Positions 12,632 through 23,884 of a stretch of 64,000 bases of DNA are shown one piece after another (the first letter of the stretch is position 1; every line of letters starts with the position of its first letter). Under the pieces are notes generated by a model that worked only from the letters and a program-made list of their open reading frames with translations, was not told the DNA's origin and searched no databases. The stretch covers positions 54,838-118,837 of the forward strand of contig JAIVFH010000101.1 in NCBI GenBank assembly GCA_025765595.1, in the 5' to 3' direction. The stretch comes from Obelidium mucronatum. Its lineage: Eukaryota > Chytridiomycota > Chytridiomycetes > Chytridiales > Chytriomycetaceae. A program made the position numbers and the translations under genes.

Positions 12632-14781
12632 TCAGTAGGGATAAGCAATAGACTGTGGCTTGATGTAAACAAGATCATCGGTGTTATACAAGCTGGTGAT
12701 TTTGCAGTAGTCAACAAGTTCGTTGTAGTGGTATGGGGCGACTGGCGCACTTCCATCTGGACTATTCTGCAATGTGCCAACGAATCCAGCTTCAAATGTC
12801 TTTTGACCCGCGCTGGTGTTTCCGTCACAGTATTCAGACATGTATACCATTTCTTCCTTGTTTCCGAGGTATGACAAGTCGGCAGCGGCAATCGCGACTT
12901 CGTTCACCAAGGAAGCACGGAATCTGTCAAATCGAGCTGTGGTCTTGATAGCGTCGAAAGCAGGAGCTGCAGTGTAAGACCAGAAGCGCTCAGCAGCAGC
13001 AGATGCGCGTGGGAACACGTAGCGATCCAAGTTATGTCTTTTGATAGATTCGGTCCACATCATAGTGAATGCTCCTTTGACTGCAGACGGCTGGTTGACA
13101 CCCGCCAACGGATCATGTGCGTAGATGGCAGTCCAGTTTTTCCATTGTCCTGGCTTGGTCGTATATCCCGGAATATCGTAGGCGTAGCTTGGGTTGGCGC
13201 CCTGGTATTCGTCAAGACACCACGCGACGCTTGGAGAACAATCCAGTGAGTAGATGGAGTAAGGAGCAGTCACCAAGTTATTGTATCCTTGAGCCGAAAG
13301 ACTGTTAATTACATCTGCACCTGGCTCTTCTACTGTAATGAGAGCGTTCTTTGGAACAGTAACACCAAAGTCCAACGCATAGCTCCAAGCGGCATACTTC
13401 TTCTTGTTCTTTGCCAGGGATGCTTGGAGTTTTGGCTCAAATTGTTGCATTATTGGCTTCATGAGTGAGTTGTCATGACTGTCCCAGTTATCTGGAACAA
13501 GTTTATAGTTTCTAGCATTAACTCCATCGTGACCAGTGTGCAGGTATGGGTCCTTGAACCAGGCTCCGACTTCGGAAATAAATTGATCGATAAAATTCAC
13601 GACTTCTGGCTTGCGGATGTCCAGGGCGCCACATGGCGGTTCATCACAATGCTGACGTCCCCTGTCATGCTATCACATTAAAAACTTGACTAAATAATTT
13701 ATCGATTACATCACTCACCACCAAACAACCCCCGGCTCATTTGTCGAGTTTGCAAAGTCAGCATTGTGTCCATCCCAAGGGGAGTAGTTGAGGTCTGTCA
13801 CAAGAGATGGATTGGCACTGGCAAATGCAGCACCGCGACCAGGTACGGAGAATTCCGGGATAACGCGAATTCCACGAGTGAAAGCATACTCAATGATTTC
13901 AGTCACATCCTGCTCGGTGTAGACTTTCGGGCTACCGTCCTTGTTCTTGAAAGCACCTCCGTTTTTGTAGAGCTGGGGGTAGGAGTCCCATTTGATGGGA
14001 ACGGACTGGGAATCAAAGATGTGCCTGCCAAATACACAGTGATTGTGAGTCTTTGTGGGCAATAAAATGCGATACCCTTACCAGTGGAACACGTTCAATT
14101 TGGAGTATACCATTCCATCCAAGAGACGCAGAATATCTTCCTTGGGGAAAAAGTTGCGGCCAGTATCCAACAACAGACCACGGTATGAAAAGCGAGGAGC
14201 ATCGTTGATGTTGGCGAGTACCAGTTGTCCATCAGCTGTAACCAATTGGGAAAGAGTCTGGAAGCCATAAACCACACCGACTTGGGTAGCAGCTAGTTAT
14301 GTGAAAGGGTATTAATAAACAGTTTTGTGGATTTCGAATCTAGGGTTCCTTTTTACCCGAGATAACAACACCCTTTGACGTGGCCTTGATGGAGTAGGAC
14401 TCGTCAGCACCATCCAATTGAGCGGGACCAGCAACTTTCTTTCCAGTGATCTTGACTGTGATTGGAAATGTGGCGGAAGATGATCCCGCAATAGAGGTAG
14501 ATGCCTTCTTGGCAGCCAGTGATTTGTTCAACTGGCGGAAGGCATACGCAATAGAAGGATCATCAGTGAACTCCAAGTTGGCAACGGTGAATGATTTGAT
14601 GGCAACAGTTTGGTTCAAGTCAACAACCTGAATTAAAACAAGAGTTATGCACCAATTACTGACTTTGCCAATGCAGACTTACACTCTGTGGAGCAGGCCA
14701 TAGGTAGTCGATAGCAGAGTGGGTGGCTGCTAGGGCAGAGCTGATGGAAGTGCACAAGAGCACAAGGGTTTTGAGCAACAT
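12632..14781 (-). CDS. secreted GH20-fold protein, probably catalytically inactive (copy 1)
   Basis: Signal peptide (MLLKTLVLLCTSISSALA), then a GH20b-type N-terminal domain (YLWPAPQS, FPITVKITGKKV) and a TIM-barrel region (SYRGLLLDTGRNFFPKED, KLNVFHWHIFDSQSVPI, RGIRVIPEFSVPGRGAAF, DPYLHTGHDGVNARNY). Five exons; introns near 13640-13730, 14025-14080, 14295-14355 and 14628-14684. Family: beta-N-acetylhexosaminidase, which normally removes terminal GlcNAc from chitin oligomers or glycans. Oddities: the catalytic Asp-Glu pair in GGDE reads GHDG (the Glu codon position 13523-13525 encodes Gly), and the EFDxPGH block reads EFSVPGR. Length (about 570 residues) is otherwise normal and the frame is clean, so this looks like a maintained pseudo-enzyme or lectin-like protein rather than decay. 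Confidence 0.85.
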
Positions 14782-15377
14782 TTATTTTGAGGCTGGGTGG
14801 TAAGTGGATCAATCTGCTTTTAAAAGACTTTGGCTTGCTGATCACGTGTTAATTTAATCACAAAAGTTTTTCGGAATGTCTACGTCAGCCAAAACCAGAA
14901 ACACCAGATAGCCTTAGAACGAGGTCCCCAGATGGAAAACTTGACCCGAAATCCAACGCCTCTGGTGTTCTAGTTGAGACGGGGTCAACATTGGAGCTTG
15001 AATAGGAACAAGGTCGATTCAGCTCTATTAAAACTTTAAAGAAGCTTTCTTTGCATTTTGTTCAAGGTTTAATTCTTTCGGTGCAATTATCCTCAAAAGT
15101 GACCTTCATTTTTTTGGTGAATTTTTCTGCTGGGTGTCTATGTGGTCGGCTTTGTATGCAGAGCTTTGAGGTAATTGAGCACAGAACACTTTAGGTATCC
15201 TCATCCACGTAATAAAATTTATGTTTGCTGAGATTGAAGATGATGGCATTAACGACCTAGGTTCAAAAAATGTAGATGCATTCCTACACCGCTGAGCTCT
15301 CGAATTGACAATTTAAGAATACAACGAGAAAGGTCATTTATATCATAGTAAGACGCGACAATAGAACAAAAATAATA
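14782..15377. other. intergenic spacer between the two GH20-like genes
   Basis: About 600 bases holding the promoter of copy 1 and the 3' flank of copy 2. No splice-supported reading frame and no obvious repeat seen. Confidence 0.5.
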
Positions 15378-17525
15378 TCAGTAAGGATACTCAACCACTT
15401 GCGGCTTAACGTAAACAAGATCATCGGTGTTATACAAACTGGTGATTTTGCAGTAGTCTACAAGCTCGTTGTAGTGGTATGGGGCGACTGGCGCACTTCC
15501 ATCTGGGCTATTTTGCAATGTGCCAACGAATCCAGCTTCAAATGTCTTTTGACCCGCGCTGGTGTTTCCGTCACAGTATTCAGACATGTATACCATTTCT
15601 TCCTTGTTTCCGAGGTAAGACAAGTCGGCAGCGGCAATTGCGACTTCGTTCACCAAGGCAGCACGGAATCTATCAAATCGAGCTGTGGTCTTGATAGCGT
15701 CGAAAGCAGGAGCTGCAGTGTAAGACCAGAAACGTTCAGCAGCCGCAGAGGCACGTGGAAACACGTAGCGATCCAAGTTGTGTCTCTTGATGGTCTCAGT
15801 CCACATCATGGTGAATGCTCCCTTTACAGCAGAGGGCTGGTTCACTCCTTCCAATGGATCGTTTGCGTAAATAGCGGTCCAGTTTTTCCATTGTCCCGGT
15901 CTGGTGGAGTACCCAGGGATATCGTATGCGTAGCTTGGGTTGGCGCTTTGGTATGCGTCAAGACACCACGGAACTGTTGGAGAGCAGTCGAGGGAATAGA
16001 TGGAGTAAGGAGCAAGAACCAAGTTTGAGTATCCTTTAGAAGTCAAGCTGTTGATGATTTCCGCGCCGGGGTCTTCAATGGAAATGAGAGAGTCCTTTGG
16101 AATGGTAATACCAAAGTCCAATGCGTAGCTCCAAGCGGCATACTTCTTCTTGTTTTTGACCAAGGATGCGAGCAGCTTTGGTTCAAACGCTTGAATAACT
16201 GGCTTGACCAACGAGTTGTCGTGGTAATCCCAGCTGTCTGGAACCAACTTAAAGTTTCTTGCGTTGACACCATCGTGACCAGTGTGCAGGTATGGATCTT
16301 TGAACCAGGCTCCAACTTCCGAAATCAGCTGGTCAACGAATTTAACGACTTCTGGCTTTCGGACGTCCAAGACTCCGCAAGGTGGTTCAGAGCAATGCTG
16401 GCGACCCCTTTAGGTATATCTTGTCAAGGCCAAATGGTTTGAAACAAGGAAAGAAAATAAGGTTACATACCACCATACAACCCCAGGAGCATTTGTCGCG
16501 TTGGCGAAATCGGCGTTGTGTCCATCCCAGGGAGAATAGTTGAGATCGGAAATGAACGCTGGGTTGACATTGGCAAACGCGGCTCCACGAGCAGGAAGAG
16601 AAAACTCTGGAATAACACGAATTCCACGAGTGAAAGCGTACTCGATGATTTCAGTTACGTCTTGCTCGGTGTAGACTTTGGGACTACCGTCCTTGTTCTT
16701 GAAAGCACCTCCGCTCTTGTAGAGCTGGGGGTAGGAGTCCCATTTGATGGGAACGGACTGGGAATCGAAGATGTGCCTGCAAAATACAAGTTGATTGTGA
16801 GTCCTTGTGGGCAATAAAATGCGACACCCTTACCAGTGGAACACGTTCAGTTTGGAGTACACCATTCCATCCAAGAGACGTAGAATATCTTCCTTCGGGA
16901 AAAAGTTGCGGCCAGTATCCAACAACAGACCGCGGTATGAAAAGCGAGGAGCATCGTTGATGTTGGCGAGAACCAGTTGACCATCAGCTGTAACCAATTG
17001 GGAAAGAGTCTGGAAGCCATAAACCACACCGACTTGGGTAGCAGCTGATTGATTTTAGTTAGAACCTAAATTTTGTGAATTAAAGGTTCCTTAATACCTG
17101 AGATAACAACACCCTTTGACGTGGCCTTGATGGAGTAGGACTCGTCAGCACCATCCAATTGAGCGGGACCAGCAACTTTCTTTCCAGTGATCTTGACTGT
17201 GATTGGAAACGCCGCAGATCCCATGGCAGATGCCTTCTTGGCAGCCAGCGATTTGTTCAACTGGCGGAAGGCATACGCAATAGAAGGGTCATCAGTGAAC
17301 TCCAAGTTGGCAACAGTGAATGATTTGATGGCAACAGTTTGGTTCAAGTCAACAACCTGCATCGTTGATGGGCATTAATCCAATATTAATCAATGTCAAA
17401 TAAGAACGCGAAAAAAAACGCATTACACTCTGGGGAGCAGGCCATAGGTAGTCGATAGCAGAGTGGGTGGCTGCTAGAGCAGAGCTGACAGAAGCGCACA
17501 AGAGCACCACGTTTTTGAGCAACAT
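15378..17525 (-). CDS. secreted GH20-fold protein, probably catalytically inactive (copy 2)
   Basis: Tandem paralogue of the gene at 12632-14781 with the same exon plan, signal peptide (MLLKNVVLLCASVSSALA) and domains. It carries the same loss of the catalytic pair (HTGHDGVNARN near 16255-16290) and a changed second block (EFSLPARGAAF in place of EFDxPGH). The Gly in place of Glu is encoded GGT here and GGA in copy 1, so it is not a fresh point mutation. Identity with copy 1 is patchy: the 3' 340 bases, the exon with LLLDTGRNFFPKED and the second exon are almost identical, whereas the stretch around 16050-16360 differs clearly, as expected after gene conversion. Confidence 0.85.
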
Positions 17526-17881
17526 TGTTTTTTGAAAAGATTTGGGACACTCGCTGATTAAATAGGGGCCATGTGACGAAATTTTTCTGGGGCTGTGCGC
17601 ACTATTCCTGTATACTGGCAGAAGTCTGGATTGTGATATTCATACGCTGGGTTCGATGGGAACAAGCTAAATTCCAATGGCAGCGAATACCAGATGTTTT
17701 GTTCTTTGGGCCAGGAAGCTGTTATCTGTGTAACAGTCCGCAATTTTTTGATACCCGTTGCATTTATGCTTTGTAAGCATGTATTCATCCATATAGAGGC
17801 GAACATGTATTTCAAAAACGGCAAAGGATATCGTCGGCGGGACGGGAATTAATTGATTTTGTACAACAGTCAATAAAAACT
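17526..17881. other. intergenic, left flank of the mobile element
   Basis: Promoter side of GH20-like copy 2 followed by about 300 bases without convincing coding sequence. The boundary to the mobile element is set at the CACAACAC motif at 17882; the target-site duplication was not identified. Confidence 0.45.
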
Positions 17882-18060
17882 CACAACACTGTTCGTTTGC
17901 ACCACACCTTATTGTTTTTTCGCAACACAATTTTTATCGCAGCACCTTTTTTTCGCAACACCACATTGATTTTTTCACACCGGTGTCTTTTTTTCTGTCA
18001 CCGATTTCTTTTTTTTCACACCAGTGTCTTTTTTTCTGTCAACGATTTCTTTTTTTTAAA
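17882..18060 (+). repeat. left terminal motif array of the mobile element
   Basis: Series of CACAACAC, CACACC, CGCAACAC, CAGCACC, CGCAACACC, CACACC units separated by T-rich spacers. The inner part contains a direct repeat of about 40 bases: TTTCACACCGGTGTC with its following T tract and CTGTCACCGATTTC (about 17972-18016) recurs with few changes (about 18011-18057). It also serves as leader of the integrase gene starting at 18062. Confidence 0.55.
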
Positions 18061-18061
18061 G

Positions 18062-19866
18062 ATGGATGAGATCAATGCACACCTGGACAACTTCATTGAC
18101 AATCATTTCCTGGATCCAGCGGATTTTGTTTCTGATGACGCAGGCGACATGGGTCCACAGGAAGAAATGGCATCCCATATCGCTCTTCAAGACTCTTTCG
18201 AACAGCATGCTCTCCTTCTTATTGGCCGATCGCGAAGGGCCATGATTCAGCATTCAACAGACCGCGACACTCTTCTTCAGTGTCAAACATTCATCGGAAC
18301 AATTCGGGACTATGCCAACATGAATCGACGGGTTTTGTCAGAGGAACTTGTCTCCGTTGTCATGCCCATTCTGGAACAAGAGATGAGAGCATTGGATATT
18401 TGCATTGCAAATGTTGAGGAGGAGATACGGAAGGTGTATGGCGGGAGGATTGCCGTTCAAGCAACCTACTCAGGACTCAGCGGTCGGCCTCGACTACTGA
18501 TTGATTTGGAAGAAGTCAACAAGCTGCGATCTCTTGGAGTCACTTGGGTCTTGATAGCTCAACTGGCTAATGTGACAACGAAAACTCTGAAGAAGCGAGT
18601 CTTTGAAAGCGGATTTATCGACCCATACAACTGGACTGACATCTCAGATGACGAACTATTATTGAAAGTTATTGCAATCAGAAATGAGTTCCCCAATTGT
18701 GGAGCTGATAGTATGATGAGCCACTTGAGAGTAAAATGTGGAGTGAGGGTTAGTCGAAAGCGCGTGCGAACCGCTCTCAAGCTAGCCGATCCGACCGGAG
18801 TCTTGAACCGGCTTGTAAAAACAATCGTAAGACGAAAGTACACTGTTGCTGGACCACATTCGTTGCAACACATTGATGGAAATCACAAACTGATACGCTG
18901 GAAGTTTGTTGTTCACGCGGGTCAGTTTTTCTTTGGTGTTGTATATCTGTCTTTAAACTCAAACTCTTGGCAGGAATTGATGGGTTCTCCCATTTAGTCA
19001 CATTTTGTGTGGTGTCAACAAACAATCGACCAGAAACGGTTTTGGAAGCGTTTCTTGGAGGAGTTGAAGCTCATGGATTGCCATCTCGAGTTCGAAGCGA
19101 CAAAGGTTAGTTATTGATGGGAGAATATCAACGATTTATCTTTGAAGCAGGGGGGGAAAATATTCTGGTGGCGGATTTCATGCTCCAACATAGGGGTACT
19201 GGTCGAGGATCCATCATTGCTGGGCGCTCTGTCCACAATCAACGTATTGAACGATTCAATCTGGACCTTCGTATTCAAGTGTTGGAATCGTTTATGTCCA
19301 TATTTCACCAGCTGGAGGGCCAAGGAGAGCTTGATATCAACAACGACCGTGAGCTCTGGGTGCTGCATCAAGTCTATCAACCTCGAATTCAGGAACGGCT
19401 TGACGAATTTGTTGCGTCACACAACGATCATAAAAAAAGAATGCACCGATATCTCACACCGAACCAGGTGTTTGCAGTCGGAATGGTTCTTCGGAATGGA
19501 TATTCTGGTCCGGGATCCGGACTTGACAATGCTTTAATTGACAACGAAGGAGTTGAGCGCTTTGGCGAAGATCCTCAGGGCCGCGCGCGAGCAGCCAGAG
19601 TTCCCGAAACGCAATTTGTTAATGATGGCGCAAACCATAGGCCGTATTCGAGGAAACATCGCGCTCGTGTGAGTCGGGTAAAATGTCCCCTGACGCCGGC
19701 TCAACTTTTGGAATTCACCCGAATCTGGCCGGCCAAATTTAGAGTTAATGACGGGCAAGACGGGAGATGCATATTCAGGGAATGCAAGCAAGCGGTCTGG
19801 GAAATGGTTGGACATGTTGAGAGGGACGAGGATTTTAACGAGAGCAGCGATGCCGAAAATGAGTAA
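18062..19866 (+). CDS. DDE/rve-type integrase-transposase
   Basis: Three exons (introns about 18921-18974 and 19106-19150). The N-terminal half is helical with an HTH-like stretch ([17 protein letters not shown]). The catalytic core reads [17 protein letters not shown] (first Asp), [19 protein letters not shown] (second Asp) and [16 protein letters not shown] (Glu); the last two acidic residues are separated by about 34 residues, the normal D,D(34/35)E spacing of retroviral-type integrases and IS3-like transposases. All three catalytic residues are present and the frame is open, so the enzyme may be functional. The [11 protein letters not shown] signature belongs to a group of integrase-core proteins scattered in fungi and animals. 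An AATAAA-like poly(A) signal follows at about 19890. It is the defining gene of the mobile element. Confidence 0.85.
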
Positions 19867-20188
19867 ATAGAAAGAGGTTTATTGGGCTATTCAATAAAAA
19901 ATTCATCACATTTGTATCATTCCTGCGAAGTTCCCTAACTATGCCTATAAGGGTGCACACCAATAGCACCTGCTTTTGATATGTGAAGATTCACTGGTTC
20001 AAATTTCAGACAGTCCTCGGGCGCCAGAATAAGAGTCGGCGGCTTTGAAGAAAGTCCCTGTATGCGATGTAGCGCGTGGAGAACACAGACTGATTTCCAA
20101 TTCCAATTGACAACGTTGACCAATTCCGATTTGTTCAAATGGCGAAACTTGGGACTTTCCAAAGCCACACAATGCTTTCGAATCTTTG

Positions 20189-20689
20189 AATGCCGACAGT
20201 TGCGCCGAAAGTGCAGCTGGTATTTAAATATAATGCCAGAGGACATCCATGTAAATTCGTCCAGGAGTTAGCGCGTGATATCCAGGGCAGTGATGCCATG
20301 GTTATGAGATGGGAAGTGGATTCGATGGTGACGTAAAGACCAGCTGCAGGTCCGTCAGGGAGCGGTCTTCGAGCACCTGAGAGGCCGTCAAGGCTGTCGA
20401 CGTGGCCGTCGACTCTAGCGCCAGCGCCACGCCCGCGATTGCAGTGTTGTCAAAGAAATTAACTATAAAAAAATATTATTATTATTATTCCAGCGTCGCG
20501 TCTCTTTCACAGGCAAACAAATCAACTGCCGAACTATGTCCAATTCCAGCAACTGTGCCCCGATTTCTAAGCAGATTTAAAGAAGTCAAAGATCGAAGTC
20601 GTACTAGCGCAGTCTCTATCACAATAGGAGACAGTCAGGCATATCAAGCACAGCACCTGCACAGCACCCTGCAACTTAGACACAAGTAA
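20189..20689 (+). CDS. small hypothetical protein of the mobile element
   Basis: Exon 1 starts MPTVAPKVQLVFKYNA and runs to a donor at about 20331 (GTAAAG); the acceptor TTATTCCAG at 20492 continues in frame (VASLSQANKSTAELCPIP) to the stop at 20687-20689. This gives about 110 residues with no domain I recognise. The intron (about 160 bases) has a GC-rich first part that can also be read on the other strand, so the model is tentative. The opposite strand (19935-20246) also has an open frame. Confidence 0.3.
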
Positions 20690-20904
20690 ACTATAATTTA
20701 TTTTAGAAATAATAATAAAAATCAATAGCCTAGGTCTTCAGAGGTCATCAGTGCGATGGGCGGGACGCGACTTTTTTTGGCTTTCAATCGTAAAAAAGAA
20801 AAATAACATATTTAAAATGCTTGGACACAATCAAAAGGCAAGTTGCCTGTATTCTACTTTAATAATGGCTGCCTGCAGTTTACTAAGTGTCTGTTACAAT
20901 TCTA

Positions 20905-22612
20905 GACCTTTCTCCTAGCCCGAATCGGCCTGATTAAGCACCCGGAAGTGGAGGACGAGCTCTCCGATGTCGATAGCAACAGCGACACATCGAAATTTGG
21001 CGACACAGACGAAAGGAGAGCCATTGATGAGGTGGGTTGCCCAGCCACTTCTCTTCTTCAAGCGGATGTGCTTTTTCTCCGAACTGGAGTATTGGCGAAG
21101 CCATGCGAAGTGACAAACCGTCTTTTGTCTTGTTGGATGTTCTTTGTTCCCAAACGAGAATAAAGGACTTAACTTGTGCTTTTTCTCCAAACGGAGTAAT
21201 TGCAAAGCCTTCCAAGCCGCTCTTTTATTCCGCGGTTTCTTTTTTACTCCTCTCTGATACTATTTTATTTCCAGCACTCTCGCGAGGATAGCTCCGGTTC
21301 CGATTACGATGGCAATTACGATGGCATGCTGGAGGAAGACTGGGATTTGGAGGAAGAGGAGGAGGAGATTAGTTTAACACTTCGGAAAAAACTGAAACGC
21401 CTAGGTACCGTTTTGTATCGCCCTAGAGTTTGAATTTTTAACCACTTTTATCTAGATGCGAATGAGGCGGTCAGTCTCACACCCATGCCCAATCCATACA
21501 TCAAGTACAAGCTGCCCCTGCCCGATATCCCGTATGCCGACCACTTCCCTTGCGTCGAAGATCGGAAACGCCACCAGCATGTTGTATTTGGTCTTTCCAA
21601 GTTACCGTGCTTCCGCTCCAACAAAAGTCACCAGTACTACAAAGAACGCCGCGCCTTCTATGGCCGATCCCCCCCTCAAACCAGTGCCCAAGCTCTACAA
21701 GAATTTGAAGAAGGGGTTCTTGTGTTTTCAATGGACGGCCATTTGGAACTTGCGGTCCTTCCTGAATTTCTAAACTGGATCTACTATACCGAAAAGCAGA
21801 GCGGTGTAGCGCTGGATCAAAGAACAAAGATTCCGGTCCACGTTCCAAATCAGTCCCTTAGTGCATTCCTGCAGTTTACAGCGTCCTTCAAGTCCCCTCC
21901 CCAGAAAATGGATTCTCGCCGCAAAGTATATTTCTCGCGCTTTGGCTGTGTCTTTTACCTTGGTTTGCGAGTGGCTCGGGGACAGTTCAAAAAAGGCTTA
22001 TTTGATGGCAACATCATTCCTTCTGTGGATTGTTCTGCCAGTCATGCAAGCAAAGCCTATGCCAAGTTCCGATACAACACCGCTCCTTTGATGCAAGCCA
22101 TGGGTATTATGTACGAAATTCTGGCTCCCGAAGCCTACAAACGCGACCGCCGTATTGTCGACTTTTACGCCAAAAGTACAATGCTGGATCATGCCAAAAC
22201 TACTACCCGGGAATTTAAGTTGATGAGGGCGATTGTTGTTTGCAATGAAGTGCAGTACCATTATGATACAAATGATGATTCTCATATCCTGGCGCTGTCT
22301 CCAATGACAGTCTTTGGTTATTTCTCCGGAGGAGATCTACTGCTGCCTGCGCTGGGTGCCAAGGTTAAATATAGGTCGGGCACCTATGTGTTGACAAGGC
22401 CTTTTCTATTTGAGCATAAGATAACCACCATTACAGGGCCTGAGTGTTTTGATGAGCAACATCTCGCTTGTCAATTCCTGAAAGCAAATTCTGGAAGCAA
22501 GGGATGGAGTATGACAATGGACGAAGTTCAAAAGCATGGGGTGAGGTTTGGTTTTGTCAATTACAATGAACATCTGGCTTCCACACATGCAATTAATGTT
22601 TTAAATGGATAA
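20905..22612 (+). CDS. 2OG-Fe(II) oxygenase-like protein (5' exon not found)
   Basis: Acidic N-terminal region (VEDELSDVDSNSDTSKF, DWDLEEEEEEISL) in two exons joined over introns at 21030-21273 and 21402-21456, then one long exon to the stop at 22610-22612. The C-terminal part has the layout of a double-stranded beta-helix dioxygenase: QYHYDTNDDSH gives the H-x-D iron ligands (His codon at 22259), followed by YFSGGDLLLPALGAKVKY with the typical G-G-x-L-x-x-P-x-L-G turn, then Y-x-x-G and FLFEHKITTITGPE, where the His would be the third ligand. Such oxygenases occur next to transposases in fungal genomes (TET/JBP-type families), but whether this one acts on DNA or protein is unknown. No ATG lies in frame in the first exon seen (20905), so an upstream exon is missing. 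A CAATAAAG poly(A) signal follows at 22622. Confidence 0.55.
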
Positions 22613-22959
22613 AAGTAAATGTCAATAAAGTTCAACTACCTTCAACACATTATTTATTGATCAAAGACTGGGCAAAGCGCACACGATCGCACACACGCAG
22701 ACGGTGCAGCGGCTTGTCGGGATGACAGAGACGCGCATGCGGCAAAGTGCGACTTGCTGAAGACGGCGCGGCTGTGGCTGGCGGCAGACACTGCGCCTGC
22801 AACACCGCCTGCGCTGCCGCATGCACTGCTGCTGAACAAAGTAGTGCGGCTTGTGCCTTCTTCGTTTTCTTTGACGACTGTCTTCTTCTTCTTTGACATT
22901 GTCTTCAACAAAATAGATTAAGAGTCTTCGTTGCTGCCGTTGTACAGGATAGGTAGTAG

Positions 22960-22960
<1 letters not shown>

Positions 22961-22987
<27 letters not shown>
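22961..22987. repeat. TG dinucleotide microsatellite
   Basis: About 13 uninterrupted TG units inside the spacer of the mobile element. Confidence 0.9.
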
Positions 22988-22991
<4 letters not shown>

Positions 22992-23053
22992 ATACACCGG
23001 TTCGACTACGACAGACGACTAGTGGCCAGGGTTGAACTATTGACAATAGGGAA

Positions 23054-23199
23054 CCTTCACCAGCGCGTCAATAATTGACAGCTCCACACGCGACAAAGCA
23101 AGGTAAGGAGAGTGGCGATAATAACCTTCAACAGCGTGCGTGTCAATAATCGACAGTTCCACGCGCGACAACGTAAGGTAAGGGAGAGCCGCGATAATA
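23054..23199. repeat. two-copy imperfect tandem repeat of about 71 bases
   Basis: Unit 1 begins CCTTCACCAGCGCGTCAATA at 23054, unit 2 begins CCTTCAACAGCGTGCGTGTC at 23125; both continue through a TCAATAAT-GACAG block, CCACACGCGACAA or CCACGCGCGACAA, AGGTAAGG and GCGATAATAA. A third unit would begin at 23200 but breaks off after CCTA. Confidence 0.8.
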
Positions 23200-23884
23200 A
23201 CCTAGTCAAGAGGAAGTCATTGCAAAAGTGAAGCAATCGACAAGTAGGAAGGATGGAGTTTTAAAACAGGCAATGATTGGGATAAAAAAAAAGAAAGGCC
23301 AAGGATGAAGAAAATAAGATTCACCAAAAATTTCAATCAAGTGGTGACTAGGTTTTGAAGCCTCGTCAACATGGGTGACTGTAATGGTGTAGTGCTTTGC
23401 GGAGTCATTTGAGGGTGGCAGAGATGGCGTTTTTTGTGCAGAAGCTGTAGAGGCTCTCTCCGCTAAACTCTCCTTGAGGCAGTTCTGGAACTCACGTACA
23501 CAGGAGTCCAATTTTTTGTGTGGGCATGTCAAAGATCACAGTGAGTGTCATTTGTTTCGTGGAATGTTCTCTCTTGCTCTTTCTAACACTTCTTTGTATT
23601 TATAACCGGAGTTAGTCTGAAACACGTGTTTCAGGTATTTCCTCCAGAACACACTAACGCCTCATTTCACACACTGATTCTAATTATACCATGGTCCACG
23701 AGTGAATACCATTCACAAGTCTTTCTTGTCAATTAAATTAGTGTGTTTGTTATATTCTACATACGATTTAGTGCACTAGAATAAGTTAGGATGTTGTGTG
23801 TATTGGATTAAGAGTCTTATCTCGTGTGTATACACATGAGATTTATTGACGACCAAATACCAACGTCATAATAACTGTCAGGGC

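Larger units (their letters stand above)
22613..23884. other. interior spacer of the mobile element with repeats and a weak minus-strand frame
   Basis: Contains the poly(A) region of the oxygenase gene, a minus-strand open frame (22654-22911, starting with a lysine run, then Ala/Ser-rich), a TG microsatellite, a 71-base tandem repeat, and a minus-strand open frame at 23321-23532 with gene-like composition (HYTITVTHVDEASKPSHHL) that ends at a GTGAATC donor. Upstream of it on the minus strand lies a TATAAATA box at about 23595-23602 and an ATG at about 23553, so a small minus-strand gene may exist, but I could not connect its exons. Confidence 0.35.

Noticed and set aside
19935..20246. Minus-strand open frame overlapping the small mobile-element gene
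   Set aside because: Amino-acid composition is plausible but there is no ATG with context, no splice partner and no family; the plus-strand model has a supported intron.
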